Shown piece by piece: positions 50,799-61,828 of a DNA stretch of 64,000 nt. The stretch lies in the NCBI GenBank assembly GCA_025602905.1, contig JAHLKI010000020.1, forward strand, positions 186,001 to 250,000, given 5' to 3'. The DNA comes from Phlyctochytrium arcticum (Eukaryota > Chytridiomycota > Chytridiomycetes > Chytridiales > Chytridiaceae). Numbering within the stretch: position 1 is the first letter of the stretch; every line of letters starts with the position of its first letter. The translations under genes were made by a program, and so were the position numbers. The notes beneath the pieces are model-generated. The model did not search any database and had not been told where the DNA came from. It saw only the letters and a program-made list of their open reading frames with translations.

Positions 50799-51530
50799 AT
50801 GGCGGTTTTCTGGAGCCTGGCGGCGATTCTGCTTGCACTAGTTGTGTCAACTTTGGCCCACCTTCACCCCGAGGACGCCTCAAGGTGCTTTCAGCGTCCA
50901 GAAACTGGCCCATGTAGAGCAATTATTAAGCGCTGGTTCTTCAACCTCTCTTCAACCGCATGCGAAGAGTTTGTCTGGGGAGGGTGCGCGGGGAGCGTTC
51001 CATTTGAGGTATTGTATCCAAAGGCGTAAGTAGCTTCTCTCGCCTTTTTCTAATGACATGTTGCAACAGACAATAGAGCTCTGTCAGCAGCAATGTCTGG
51101 CGGAGGGCCTCGATGTACCATCGGCGGATCTGCCGAAGCCTGAGGGACATGTGCCTCTAAGTTGCAGTGAGAATCCCCCTTGCGACGCGGGAGAGAAATG
51201 CGTGGATGCTAAGTACCCAATCAACTGTTTAATGGCCCCTGTAAGTAGCAGTATGTATGTCGGGGTCTGCGTCTACTGATGTTTTGCTTTGCAGTGCCCT
51301 CAATATACTTGTGAGCCAATCGACGACCCGCCAAACCTTGAGGAGATCGTACCTCTCAGTTGCAGCGACAACCCTTGCGCATCGGGACAGAATTGCATCG
51401 AACCTCAGTCCCCAATCAGCTGTTTTATGCCCCCCGTGAGTAGAAGCGTTGTTACCAGGTTGTTGCGTCAACTGAATGTTGTTTACTTTTGCAGTGCCCA
51501 CAATACACTTGTGTGTCGGCGTCAGTCTGA
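50799..51530 (+). CDS. Secreted Kunitz/BPTI-domain protein with two six-cysteine modules
   Basis: Predicted secreted serine-protease inhibitor of about 185 residues, four exons. Signal peptide: MAVFWSLAAILLALVVSTLA. A Kunitz domain begins at residue 30: CFQRPETGPCRAIIKRWFFN, then CEEFVWGGCAG. Cys spacing is C-x8-C-x15-C-x7-C-x11-C-x3-C, one residue short of the usual x12. After the second Cys comes Arg-Ala, the P1-P1' pair of trypsin inhibitors (BPTI has Lys-Ala). Two modules follow, each with six Cys: CSENPPCDAGEKC ... CPQYTC and CSDNPCASGQNC ... CPQYTC, similar to Cys-rich modules found beside Kunitz domains in animals. Introns at 51241-51294 and 51436-51494 lie at the same place in both modules. 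Kunitz domains are mainly animal, so origin by transfer should be considered, but introns and TATA box show a resident eukaryotic gene. Confidence 0.88.
51151..51530 (+). repeat. Tandem exon-intron duplication in the Kunitz gene
   Basis: The stretch from GTGCCTCTAAGTTGCAG (51151) is repeated at 51349 as GTACCTCTCAGTTGCAG. Similarity runs through the coding part, the intron and the next exon start (TGCCCTCAATATACTTGTG versus TGCCCACAATACACTTGTG). The period is 195-200 bp. Both introns share their ends and length (54 and 59 nt), so the copy was made at DNA level, intron included. Confidence 0.7.
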
Positions 51531-51777
51531 TGCACCGAATTCTGAACGAGCGGTGCACATATATACCATCATTAGCGCAAGTTTTTGCGCTACTTATGTT
51601 TGACGAGTTTCGACCACGTCCAATGCGATAAGGACAGTAACGTGCAACGAAGACTGGGACTTTGTTTTCCAGACACGTATATCTCTAGCGTTTAGAGAAT
51701 ATAGTGCGTCGCAATTTGTAAGGACTCACTACTCTGGCTATGTTACATAGTTAGACTTAGACTGCGGTCGGAACTAC

Positions 51778-53006
51778 CTAAGGGCATCGGGGATCGGAAC
51801 GCGACCTCACAAACTTGCACACTATGTCGAAAAATTCCTCCGGCTTCTCCGCTTGTACTATATGAGGAATTTTAGCAAGGATTTGAGCCAATATAATTGA
51901 CGATATTGTCATATACCCCAATGCCCCGTATCCAACGAGGTGAATTCTGCTGCTGGAAAGAGCTTTTTGATTTCCGGATGGGAGGCATCTGGAACGAAAA
52001 ACGAGCGTTTGCCAACTACGAATAGTGTGGGAGAATTGTAAGTTGCGTCCCCTGGGCTGAAAGGAAAGGCATCTATTTCCACGTCGACATATGTTTGCAG
52101 TGTCTCAAGCGGTAGCCGGCATGTATAAAGTTGTTCGTCGCGATCAAACGCAAAGTTTGTGAGTAGGAACTCGCGGACGGCTCTTTCCTGGCACCAATAA
52201 TCTGCTAAATACCATGTAGTAATGAACTGTTATAAAATCCTACCTTTATATGTTGGCGAAGGACGGTATGCATATCAGCTAGTGATCCAAGTCGTTGAGC
52301 ATTGACAGCATGCATTGCCGCTATCTGCGTACGAACATTTGAGACGTGCTTGAGGCTCGTACGTTGCCGTATTGGGGTGGTATCCTTTCCGAAGGCAATT
52401 GATCTTGGTTACGTTCGAGTTGCATAGAGGACTCGAATACTACAATACGTACGACCACAATGAGTTTCGTAAATGGGACGTTGCCGTTCAATGCTGCAGC
52501 CATAGCGGCCCTGCCGCCCATCGAATGACCGAGTAGGCATATACCAGCTGGTGACACATCCTCGCTCTGCCGCATGTGGTCCAACGTAAGGAGAACATCC
52601 TCCGCCATGAGAGATATGCTGTGATGAGATTGATGCGGGCTATTGCCATGATTTCGCATATCCTACAAGTACCAAGGTTCATCTCAATAGTGGCAGGCCA
52701 GAAATGCTTCCCACTAACCATGGCATACACTGTGCCCCCAAAGACTCCCGCAAACCGCTTTCCCAGGGCACGCCAGTTTCTAGCAGACCCGAATAGGCCG
52801 TGAAGCAAGACCAACGTCGGCAACGAGTCGTCCTTGCGCGACTTGGTTCGAAAGCTCTCAATGTTCAACTTGCAAGGTCCAGCAGCAGCTGTCATTCCTC
52901 GCCACTGAGGTCGTGACACTTGAGAACTTTTGCTTGCACATCCTGCAAGATTCTTGCTCCAGCCGGTATGGATTTGAACAAGAGCAACGCGACGAACCAA
53001 GATCAT
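51778..53006 (-). CDS. ABHD11: Alpha/beta hydrolase, ABHD11 type
   Basis: Mitochondrial alpha/beta hydrolase close to ABHD11 (yeast Imo32), about 320 residues. The N-terminus is basic and free of acidic residues (MILVRRVALVQIHTGWSKNL), a likely matrix signal. The fold motifs are TLVLLHGLFGSARNWRALGK, DMRNHGNSPHQSHHS and the nucleophile elbow LLGHSMGGRAAM, with Ser in GHSMG. The last exon, after a short intron at about 51852-51908, restores HWVQAEKPEEFFDIVCKFVR, placing the catalytic His in HW as in the family. In animals ABHD11 protects the 2-oxoglutarate dehydrogenase complex. It is head to head with the flavoprotein gene, 104 bp apart. Confidence 0.9.
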
Positions 53007-53110
53007 TTTTGAGATCCCTGGAATGCGGCTGACCCCAAAAATTGCTCACCACAAGTGACACGCCTTTGGACCGACCGGAGTAATTTAATTTCCTAAAGAT
53101 CTGGAAAAAC

Positions 53111-53872
53111 ATGGCATCCCAGGGCTCTCTCGGCTTGAGGCGCTGGAAATGGCACGCAAGGTTGTTGGATAGCTTGGAAAAGAGCAAAGAGGATCTGAAC
53201 GCCAGTCAGTTGTTTACAAGTCTCAATGAGCAGTCCGAAGTTAATCTGTGCGGTGATAGAATGGTTTCAGTTGGCAACTATCGGGAGAGGTGGATCGCCA
53301 AGTGTCCGATCAGTTGTTCTCCGCGATACGATAGCGGCTCACGGAGGAACCTCTATTCTGCAAGTGTATACTACTGATATCCGATCAGAAAAGGTCAAAG
53401 AACTTGTGGCAAATGCCAAGGCAGAGGCATGCATGTGGGTTCTCGCCATTTGGATGAGAATCGCTGTCGCTCACAGGATCGTCTAATCAGATACCATGCC
53501 AAGACAAGAGAGCAGTTCCGTTTACGAGGAAACGTGTTTCTTGTCGGATCCCGTGAAACGGTAGCGATTCCCAAACACTTGAAAGATGTTTTCAACTGGG
53601 AAGAGCGCCGGCATAGTTCCTGGGAAAAGATGCCGGAAGACATTCGGGCAACATTTGCTAATGCAGCACCGGGCGAACCTCTTTCAGATGATGCATCAGT
53701 GGGGAAGGCATCTGGGGATGCCGGATACGAAAACTTTGCACTTTTGGTTCTCGATGTGAATCGGGTGGATGTTGCTAATCTGGCCGGGAAACCCAACACC
53801 CGCACGATCTACACGATTGTGAAGGATGAAGGCGGAGAAGCCCACGAGGAGGTCGTGGAAGTCAATGCCTAG
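53111..53872 (+). CDS. FMN-binding pyridoxamine-phosphate-oxidase-like protein (Alr4036 family)
   Basis: Split-barrel flavoprotein of about 220 residues, three exons. It starts MASQGSLGLRRWKWHARLLD. After a short intron it gives KWFQLATIGRGGSPSVRSVV, the family's first FMN-binding strand, then TTDIRSEKVKELVANAKAEA. A second intron (about 53434-53489) joins EACIYHAKTREQFRLRGNVF. C-terminal part: NWEERRHSSWEKMPEDIRAT and FALLVLDVNRVDVANLAGKP. Known relatives bind FMN, but most lack proven substrates; true PLP synthesis is not implied. Confidence 0.83.
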
Positions 53873-54294
53873 AACGCTCTATACGTGCTAGCGGTTTTCC
53901 TTCCATTGTGCTCTTACCAATTTTATAGAGAAGCATCCGTAGATAGTTGACCAATGTATGAGCCTTGTCAATTTCGACGGTTGCCGCGTGGTTCCTCGTC
54001 ACTTAATATGTCAACCTCCTTTCATCTTTTCCCTTTATGCCCGTGTTTTACCCTACTTTTCCACCCCATCATTTTTGCAAACTCCTTAAGAGCTGGCCTT
54101 TGATGGTCTCTGACTTTGATGTCCCCAATTTACCGCGATGTATTTGGCGGCGGCGGTGCTTGTGATGACACTATTCACACGTGGCGAGTGACACTTGAAG
54201 TGGGGGCCGCGGCTCGACTTTTGAAGTTCAGTTTTCCCCTCCTCCCCAAAAGCATTAATCGCAAACAAATCGCAAACAACAAAACAAGAACAAT
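53873..54294. other. Intergenic spacer flavoprotein / J-domain gene
   Basis: 422 bp with a pyrimidine-rich section (about 54000-54070) and a short GGC run at 54147-54156. It holds the 3' UTR of the flavoprotein gene and the promoter of the J-domain gene. No gene or clear core element is seen. Confidence 0.4.
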
Positions 54295-55036
54295 ATGGCA
54301 ACCTTCCCTGAAGTCGACTACTACGCTACGCTGAGCGTCTCGCCGGACGCTTCCGAAGACACTATCCGCCAGGCATATATCAAAGAATCTGTATGTTTTC
54401 CCTTGTGCCTGTCAGGCGTACTGACTGCGCTGTCCTCGCTAACGCTAACGCTATCGTTGTTGATACAGCTGCGATGGCATCCGGATCGTAACAGCGCTCC
54501 GGAGGCTACCCAAAAATTCCAGGATGTCGCGCAGGCTTACTTTGTCCTTTCGGACTCGCAACGACGAAGCGAGTTTGATCGTGCTCGCCGGGAACACCGC
54601 AAATTCGGAATGGACGAGAAGGTCGACGCTGAAACTGTTTTCGGAGGAGTGTTTGATGAGCTTCTGACCCCTGAAGTCCCAAATCCAGTCTGGTGCGGAA
54701 AACTCGTCAATTATTTCATCTAATGACTTGTTACTGAATAAGGAAACCTTCTTTAGGTTTTGGGAGCCTATTGGCGGAATAGCCGGCTTCATGATGGGGT
54801 AAGTTAGTGTTCATATGTAGCTGCGGTACTCTGGCACTGACGCCTTTTAATCACGCAGATTCATTGTGTTTAACATCCCCGGTGCTCTGTTCGGAGCCTA
54901 CTCAGGCAAGAAGATGGGTAAAGTTCGAGATATGAAAGGCGTATCTGTCTATGAGGCGTTTGCCAAGCTTGAGCAGCCCCGCAAGTCCGAAATCCTCTCA
55001 TCATTGGCTGGAAAGTTGTTCAAATCGGCGTTCTGA
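54295..55036 (+). CDS. J-domain (DnaJ) co-chaperone with hydrophobic C-terminal segment
   Basis: Co-chaperone that stimulates Hsp70, about 180 residues, four exons. The N-terminal J domain is MATFPEVDYYATLSVSPDAS, then IRQAYIKES|LRWHPDRNSA with the essential HPD in exon 2, and FQDVAQAYFVLSDSQRRSEF. The C-terminal part is Gly-rich and hydrophobic: FWEPIGGIAGFMMGFIVFNI, then PGALFGAYSGKKMGKVRDMK. This looks like a glycine zipper or membrane-associated hairpin, as in some small fungal J proteins. The location is uncertain. Confidence 0.87.
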
Positions 55037-55287
55037 TCTTCATCATCTCCTTCTTTAGTCATAGCTTTCTGCTTCTTTATAGCCCTCTGTCTGGTACACG
55101 ATATTTTCCCTCATTTTTTCAAGTATGATAGACCTCTTATAATACGAATCGTTTTCTTTCCCAAGAAAAGACTGTCGGATGACACCGGGGATGACAGGGA
55201 CAACTCGATTCCTCCATGATTTGATTTCCGCAGCGCTGCGCAGATCAGGTCTGGCTTTGGACACTGTTCTTTTCACAGCCACTTGAA

Positions 55288-57760
55288 ATGTCACAAAATC
55301 GGAAATCCAGCAAAACCTTCGACTTGGCAAATCCTCCCATTATCGTTCGAGTAAGTCATGTTTAAGGTAAGTGAGAACTCCCTCGTATGCAGCACTACCA
55401 GGACTTAACTATGCTCTGCTCGTAGGGGCTAGCAAAAGCGCGCGAAAATGCAAAACTTCAAAGTCGGGCAACTCAAAACAGTTCGGCTCCTCCACCTCCT
55501 TCTGCCCCAAGATCGACACCGTCAGCATTCACCAATCCAGTCGAACTAGCTGCCAAGTTTGGGGTAAGCTCAGATTCTTCTGGTGCGAAAGATAAGAATA
55601 TCATTTTAACTGTGTGTAGATAACACCTGCGGAAATTGACGCTACGCGACTGACTACTCTTGCACCACCAGCAAAAGCGCCCGAACCAGACATTGGCGAT
55701 GGTTTTGATGATTTCGATCTGGATTTGGACCTAGATGATCAGTTCGGTGACTTGTTTGGGCAAGATATCACGAATGACCAGCCGAAAGTTGGAAGCACGG
55801 AAGCTGCAGCTACTCACAATTCAAATGTTTCCTTCAGCCCAAAGCCGGATAACGTGCCTGAAAAGGCACATTCAGATGGGGGTGAAACACACTCCCCATC
55901 TCAACGCGAACTATCCCGTAGCACACCCCAAGCACCACAAACGGCGAAATTGAATACAGTCCTGTCCGCGCCGGCAATACGCGCTGCGCGACCCGCGACT
56001 CCCGATTTCGATCTGGATTTGGACCTAGATGATGGATTCGGTGATTTGTTTGGTCAAGATATCATGAATGACCAGCCCAAACTTGGAAACACAGAAGTTG
56101 CAGCCACTTCACACAAATCAAATGTTCCCCTGAGTGCGATATCAGATAATTTACCTAGAAAGTCACATTCAAATGAGGGTGAAACAGACTCCCCATCTCA
56201 GCGCGATATATCCCGTCGCACGCACCAAGCACCACGAACGGCGAAGTTGAATACAGTCCCGCCGGCGGCGACAATAACGCGGACCGCGACTTCTGTCCCC
56301 ACGTTACAAACTTCACAAAACCCATCACGCGACCAAAGTCATGGTCCGAGAACTCAGTTTTCAACAGAAAAGGATGTTTATCACCAACCTGTATTTCCCT
56401 CACAGCATAGTCCCACCACACATTCTATGAAGCGGGTACGTTTACTTCTCTCCCAATCGAGGGCTTGTCTGACACTCAGTACGTCACAGGGCCCAACAGA
56501 CTATCCTCTACCACCATCTAAAACTTCTCGAACCTCCCGGTTTTCATCCCCCAACCTCAGATCGTCATCACCATCAACATCAGAGCCTGCTTCAACAACG
56601 CCAAGCGTACCAAGACACACTACGACAACCATTCAACGCGTCCATGGACGACCGACACCACCGCCCCCGCCACATGTCCCAAACTCTCTAGCAAGTCGGC
56701 TGCCAGGTCCAGCTGGCAAATTACCCGAACTGGTCAGTCTTTTTACTTACAACCTTTGACGCTCATTGAATCTCATAACTAATGTGTGGGAAAAAAGACA
56801 AAAGAAGCTCGGGCACAAATGCTATCTATGCGGGCTCACAAACATCCCCTTCTTTTAAACCCCAAACATAAACGAGCTAGTGTGAATCACAACAGCAGTA
56901 CGTCTCAGCATTCCCTTCCCCAACTATTAACCCATCAAGACGACGATTTTCAGTGTAACGCATGGTCAGCTATGCTATACGCGTTCCCATCATATGACCG
57001 TGAGTGTGATCGCCCATTCACCACGCGTACAAGCATTATAACTCTTTGTTATTCTAGCATCCTTGAATGGGATATCCACCTTTCTCCGACAGCCATACGG
57101 AGAAAAGATTCCCGATATCACTGTCTTGATCAAAGAACTACGCCGGTCGGATGTGGACGGAGCAGCCGTTTTGAAAGATCCATCTGGTTCGTTGTTACCG
57201 TGAAGGTATACTTGAGCGGCAGGCTGATCAAAAACAGGCGAGATCCAAGCGGCGGTTCATCGTCAAGTATTTGATACGTTTGGGGATGCGATAGCGGTCG
57301 GCAGTGTATTGCAACTATCAAATGTATGTATCGCTTTGATTTCTCTTTGCATTCATCGGTAAAGTAACTGATTGTGGTCGGTTTCAAGATATCCACCTTC
57401 ATGCCCACAGGGAAAGCAAAGTATCTCAATGTGACTGTTGCAAATGTGGCATGTGTGTATCCGGCAAATGCGGAAGGAAGCATTATTCTTCAAAAAGAGG
57501 ATGATGCGCGACAGGACAGGACGGGTGCGTTCGTCACACCTGCCACCCCACAACAAACCATCAACAGTGTCTCGAAATTGAGCAAGCCGCCGATGGCTCG
57601 ACAAGACCGCAGACCCGCTGACAATCGGACAGACATTGACCCTGATGACACGCCCATGATTGATATGAGCAAAAGCCAGCCCGGTGCTGACGAGATGCAG
57701 GATGTCATGCAAATGCTGTCTGCGATCCCCGACATTGAATTTGACGATGACATCTTTTAA
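55288..57760 (+). CDS. HROB: Homologous recombination OB-fold protein (HROB/MCM8IP) homologue
   Basis: Loader and activator of the MCM8-MCM9 helicase in homologous recombination and crosslink repair; nuclear. The start is MSQNRKSSKTFDLANPPIIV. The N-terminal region is disordered, Ser/Pro-rich, and has an internal duplication of about 98 codons, each copy opening with an acidic motif LDLDLDD-x-FGDLFGQDI. The C-terminal OB-fold (DUF4539) matches animal HROB: IPDITVLIKELRRSDVDGAA, VLKDPSG, VHRQVFDTFGDAIAVGSVLQ, then KYLNVTVANVACVYPANAEG. The end is acidic (SAIPDIEFDDDIF). Several short introns; the exons between 56760 and 57370 are least certain. The family is sporadic in fungi. Confidence 0.83.
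55710..56300 (+). repeat. In-frame tandem duplication inside HROB
   Basis: GATTTCGATCTGGATTTGGA begins at 55710 and again at 56004. The two copies of about 295 bp align along their length with scattered changes and one codon gained (period 294 rising to 297). Codon phase is kept, so both copies stay coding. Confidence 0.75.
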
Positions 57761-57871
57761 TGGACAAAAAGCATATCCTACTCTGCCACTAGAACTTGTT
57801 TACAAATTCACACACTCAAAGTTACTGATTGAATGAGATTCACACATACTCAAAGAACCAAAGAACACATA

Positions 57872-57877
57872 AATAAA
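57872..57877 (+). terminator. AATAAA polyadenylation-type signal after HROB
   Basis: AATAAA hexamer about 112 nt past the HROB stop in an AT-rich stretch, a usual position for a poly(A) signal. Hexamer match only. Confidence 0.4.
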
Positions 57878-57933
57878 TTATAAACTTTTGAAAGGGGTCC
57901 TGTACATATATTTCCAGATGAGATACAAGGGGA

Positions 57934-60069
57934 TCAAGATGGGGATGGCTCGGACTTTGGCGTGGACGTGGTGGGTGAAGTGGAGCGCCGACGGGCCTGT
58001 TCGACGGCTACTTTAAGCGCTTTAGGATAGTCCTACAGTGAAAAATTAATGTCCCATTCTTTCTATTCAGAATCCGTGATTTCCAGAAACTTACATCGAC
58101 GTACTTTCCCTTGGCATGACACTTCTCATACGCATCCTGTGTGAAAAATGATGGGTACACAAGGATATTCTCGTCTTCAATAATGATGCTTACATTGAGG
58201 CTAAAGTTGTACTGTTGATTTCGGAGTTTTGTATGAATGCCCAGGGCAAAGAAATATCCGACTTTCAGCCGATCTACATCTTCAATATGTTGTTGCAAAA
58301 CATCCAGCTAAACGAGGAGGAAATAAGTCTCAAGGGCATACGCAACGGAGCAAAGGAAAGTACACACCTGATGTTCGTGAAGTTGTGAAGAGTCGTCAGA
58401 ATCGTTTCGGAAGTTGGCGGTATCTGATGATGGCAATGGATCGTGTTTGAAGAGCCGAAGTTGGGCGATTTGATCGACAAGTCGTTGTGTTTGGGCGCGC
58501 TCGCTTTCAAGAGCACGCTGAACGGTGATAAGGCGTTCCGACACGTCCCGATAATCCTATCATACCGTGAGATCAGTCATGGTACGGGGACATTGGGGTA
58601 AAGCAGTGCCGCAAATACCTCTTCCAGATTGCGAACGCGTAATTCCTCATTTTCTTCATATTCCCAAGCCTTATGTGACAGTTGCGTGAGTGCGTCATCC
58701 AAGAAACTTGATCTGCACAGGCAAACTCACAGGGCGGTCACTATCCAGTGCGCGTCGAACGTTTTCGTCACGGGGATCGTGAAATAGTGAAGTTTCCGGA
58801 ACCGGCGTTTTTGCCACTCGGTCCGCGGGATATGGCAGCCAACCCTTATGGTCTGATTAGATGGCAGTTCAAGTAAGAGAAAGCATGTCAAGAGCTGCTT
58901 ACTGTTCCGGGGCAATAGTACTAGTACAATTGCGAAATTGGTCAGAGTCACTACCCTACGCGGAGATGCTGCATAAGTCTTACCGAGAGACCGAGGTACG
59001 CGCCAGTCCGCACCCCTAAATGAAATATGGGAGAAGTTTTTAGTGACGAAATCAGAGCAAGGAAATTTGGCGCACCTTCCAAAAGTTTTCCGTTTTTGTG
59101 GAAAAATCCGACCGTGATTGGATAGTAGCCCGCTTCCGATATTTTGAGGGTACCTATAACGTAGGCGTCAGCGCGAGGTTTCATACCGACGTCTACGGAT
59201 GAGCAGTAAAACCTTCTTTTTCCAATCCATAGTGCTGGGCGAAACTGTGATTAAAGGCCGAACATGTCAAGATAAACAAACCACTTACAGTCCCATCATT
59301 GTTGATGACTTTTTTCCCCGATACAAAGAGGGCGGACCCGTCATTTGACGCTAGGTAAAATGTCCATGTGCCTGCATGTGGGATCTTGACCTAGTATGTC
59401 CGCCAAGTTAGTGGTTTACGCAGAGCAGATCGAAATATAAACGTACGTGCGCAGTAAATCTGACGGCAAAGTTACCAACTGAATACACATCAAGTTAGAT
59501 TACGACATGAGATTACTTGGTGATCTCCACAGGCATATACCTCCAGTGGCTCGAGCTTTTTGCAGCGATGGGTCAAAGATGGTCGATTCAGTCGTGGTGT
59601 CAATGCTGATGTTTTTGATTACACCGCAGCTGGCGGGTTGCAGCGTGTTAAAGTCTGGCAGACTGCTAAAGTCACCCTTAAAGTATTCATAGGCAACACC
59701 GGAAGCAAAGTCATCATCATCCGCGGCAGGTCCGTGCTGAAGGGTCAAAGCCGAGACTCTGCTGGCAGCGTCCGAGTTGAGCGAAACCTGGGAGTGGCTA
59801 CGCGAGCGATGCGATAGAGAATGACGCGAGTAGTCACGACTGTAGACAGCCGGGATGGAAGGCCTTCATACAAGTATTTATTAGGACATTTCGCAGCCTG
59901 CATGAACGACGCCTTCCTACCGCCTATATCGGTCAGAGTGTTCGGTTGTCGAAGTCGGCGAAGACGCCTGGGAATCTGGTAGCGGCAGATGCGAGCTTGA
60001 GAGGCCGGGTTTGAGGGCGTTGCTGTTGCTGCTGTCGATACGGATTCCCGGCTCGGCTGTCGGGGCCAT
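57934..60069 (-). CDS. PA14-domain and coiled-coil protein, unassigned
   Basis: Reconstructed gene of about 600 residues with many short exons. The start MAPTAEPGIRIDSSNSNALK (60069) and a Ser/Arg-rich disordered region (YRRPSIPAVYSRDYSRHSLS) precede a PA14-like beta-sandwich: VAYEYFKGDFSSLPDFNTLQ, NFAVRFTAHVKIPHAGTWTF, YLASNDGSALFVSGKKVINN, then ISEAGYYPITVGFFHKNGKL. This follows the PA14 pattern, including DDG-like SNDGS and a GYYPI strand. After about residue 330 comes a long coiled coil (SERLITVQRALESERAQTQR). A C-terminal domain begins RLKVGYFFALGIHTKLRNQQ and contains ENILVYPSFFTQDAYEKCHA. No signal peptide is seen, although PA14 domains are often extracellular. No named family recognised. 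Some internal joins (58930-59060) are uncertain. Confidence 0.72.
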
Positions 60070-60255
60070 CTTGTCCTAATGGCCTTAGGATTTCGAGTAG
60101 GATTTGTAGATCCGGCGATGAAAGCGGTGCGATGACAATCCAGACACGTGCCAACGTCACCCACCGGCGATCTCCCGCCTCGTCGTCGGAATTTCATCGG
60201 AACAGTGTTGTCAAATCTTGCTTGAAATCCTGGTGATCTCCAGACCTCCGGCGTG
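60070..60255. promoter_or_regulatory. Bidirectional spacer PA14 gene / mitochondrial carrier
   Basis: 186 bp between divergent starts. GC-rich, no TATA box on either strand. Confidence 0.35.
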
Positions 60256-61498
60256 ATGAACGACAATACTACTTCAACGCCAGTAGCAACAACAAGATCA
60301 AGAGGGAACAACAAGAATGCGGGCCTCAAGTCGTTTTTGTCGGGAGGATTCGGCGGAATTTCCATGGTACAGACTTGCCTTGAGCTATTACTGTCACAAT
60401 TCTAACTGGGTTGACCAGGTTTCGGTGTCGCATCCGTTTGATCTCGTCAAGGTGCTTATGCAAACCTCGGCAAAGCAAGAAAGTGGCACATTCTCGGCCA
60501 TGCGCTCTATCATGCGCATTCACGGCATCAAGGGCCTTTACAAGGGCGTCGCTCCTGTGATGTTGGGCAGTCCGGTGAGTGATCCAGACGGCCTTTACCA
60601 CTCTCCATCACGGTCGATCTCTTAACTTTATTAAGCCAGTATTAGCCACATGTCTCTGGTGTAAGTCTCTGCTGAGCTCTCTGGGGTAAAACGCCATCTC
60701 ATGGACCGCATTCCTGCATTCATAGCCTACCACATTGGTCAACTTCTGGTCAAGGACTTGGATCCACCAATACGCTCGCTCGCAACATCTGCGGATTTGA
60801 TTGACACCCTCACCTTCAAACAGATTGGCTTGGCAGGTAGGAACGAATACTTGGCATTGGCTCTCTGCAGTTGTGCCAGATGCTGATTGAGAAGCCGTAT
60901 TTTAAACAGGGGCATTTTCCGCCATTCCAACATCGCTCATTCTGGGTCCCGCGGAACAAATCAAGATTCGACTGCAGGTTATGAAAGAGAACGGGAGTGC
61001 CCGTGCCGTCATCAAAGATATCGTGAAAGAAGGTGGCATAAGAGCTCTCTTTCGCGGCACAGGCTTGACGATGGCGCGGGACGTTCCCGGGAGCTTCTTC
61101 TATTTCATGTCTTATGAGAAGGTCAAGCGGTCTCTCTCAACAGACATTGGTGCATCCTTGAACCCTGCGACCATTCTCCTTGCTGGAGGTATGTCATTCT
61201 TTGGCTATGACAATCGTGCCATGTTGACAAATGCTCACGCCATTCTCATCGTCAAATAGGCTTGGCCGGAATGGTAAATTGGACGGTAGCCATCCCCATC
61301 GACACGGTAAAATCACGTTTTCAGTCTCAGAACCCGCCCATACCACTCGCAGAATGCGTCAGGCAAATCGCCCGCGAAGGGGGCGTTCCCGCCTTGTTTC
61401 GGGGGTTGGGACCGACACTGATTAGGGCATTCCCAGCCAGTGCTGCGTTTTTCTTGGGCGTTGAGGGCAGCAAATCGCTTCTCAATCACATCTTGTAA
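60256..61498 (+). CDS. Mitochondrial carrier (SLC25), carnitine/acylcarnitine- or basic-amino-acid-carrier type
   Basis: Inner-membrane solute carrier of about 300 residues, several exons. It starts MNDNTTSTPVATTRSRGNNK and has the three-fold repeat. Repeat 1 signature: VSVSHPFDLVKVLMQTSAKQ (Px[DE]xx[KR]). Repeat 2: LILGPAEQIKIRLQVMKENG. Repeat 3: VAIPIDTVKSRFQSQNPP. Each is followed by a GLYKG/ALFRG motif (IKGLYKGV, IRALFRGTGL, VPALFRGLGP). The second signature is PAEQIK. The pattern is closest to CRC1/SLC25A20 or SLC25A29; I do not decide between them. A second short exon near 60701-60840 is less certain. Confidence 0.85.
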
Positions 61499-61828
61499 TG
61501 TAATTTTTTATAAACGATAACTTGCTCAGCACCAAGATGGACTTTTGAAGCCCCAAGGTTGTTCAGCCTCATCTTGGGGATCGCGTTACAGGGGTCATCC
61601 TGAGGCTCGTTGCTTTTACCTTGACCAAAATGGCAAGAATAATACCATCATTACCATCCACGGAACATATTTATCCCATACGATTTTTGCCATAGCATCA
61701 AGTATCCTACGTTCACGCCAACATCGCAAATAGGACAGATCTACGCATTTATCGGTGCCGACCAAGTTCGACCCGCCGTCGGAAATATTACCTTTTGGTG
61801 TCAGTGTCCCGTAGTAGCAGCAAAAGAA
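61499..61828. other. Intergenic spacer carrier / LIM gene
   Basis: 330 bp between two co-directional genes. No coding or structured element recognised; it holds the carrier 3' UTR and the LIM gene promoter. Confidence 0.4.

Noticed and set aside
55055..55330. 91-codon minus-strand frame after the J-domain gene
   Set aside because: It starts at TTG, overlaps the first HROB exon and shows no domain.
59745..60365. 206-codon minus-strand frame upstream of the PA14 gene
   Set aside because: Wrong frame. The adjacent frame from ATG 60069 joins cleanly to the PA14 exons, while this frame has no domain and runs into the carrier gene.
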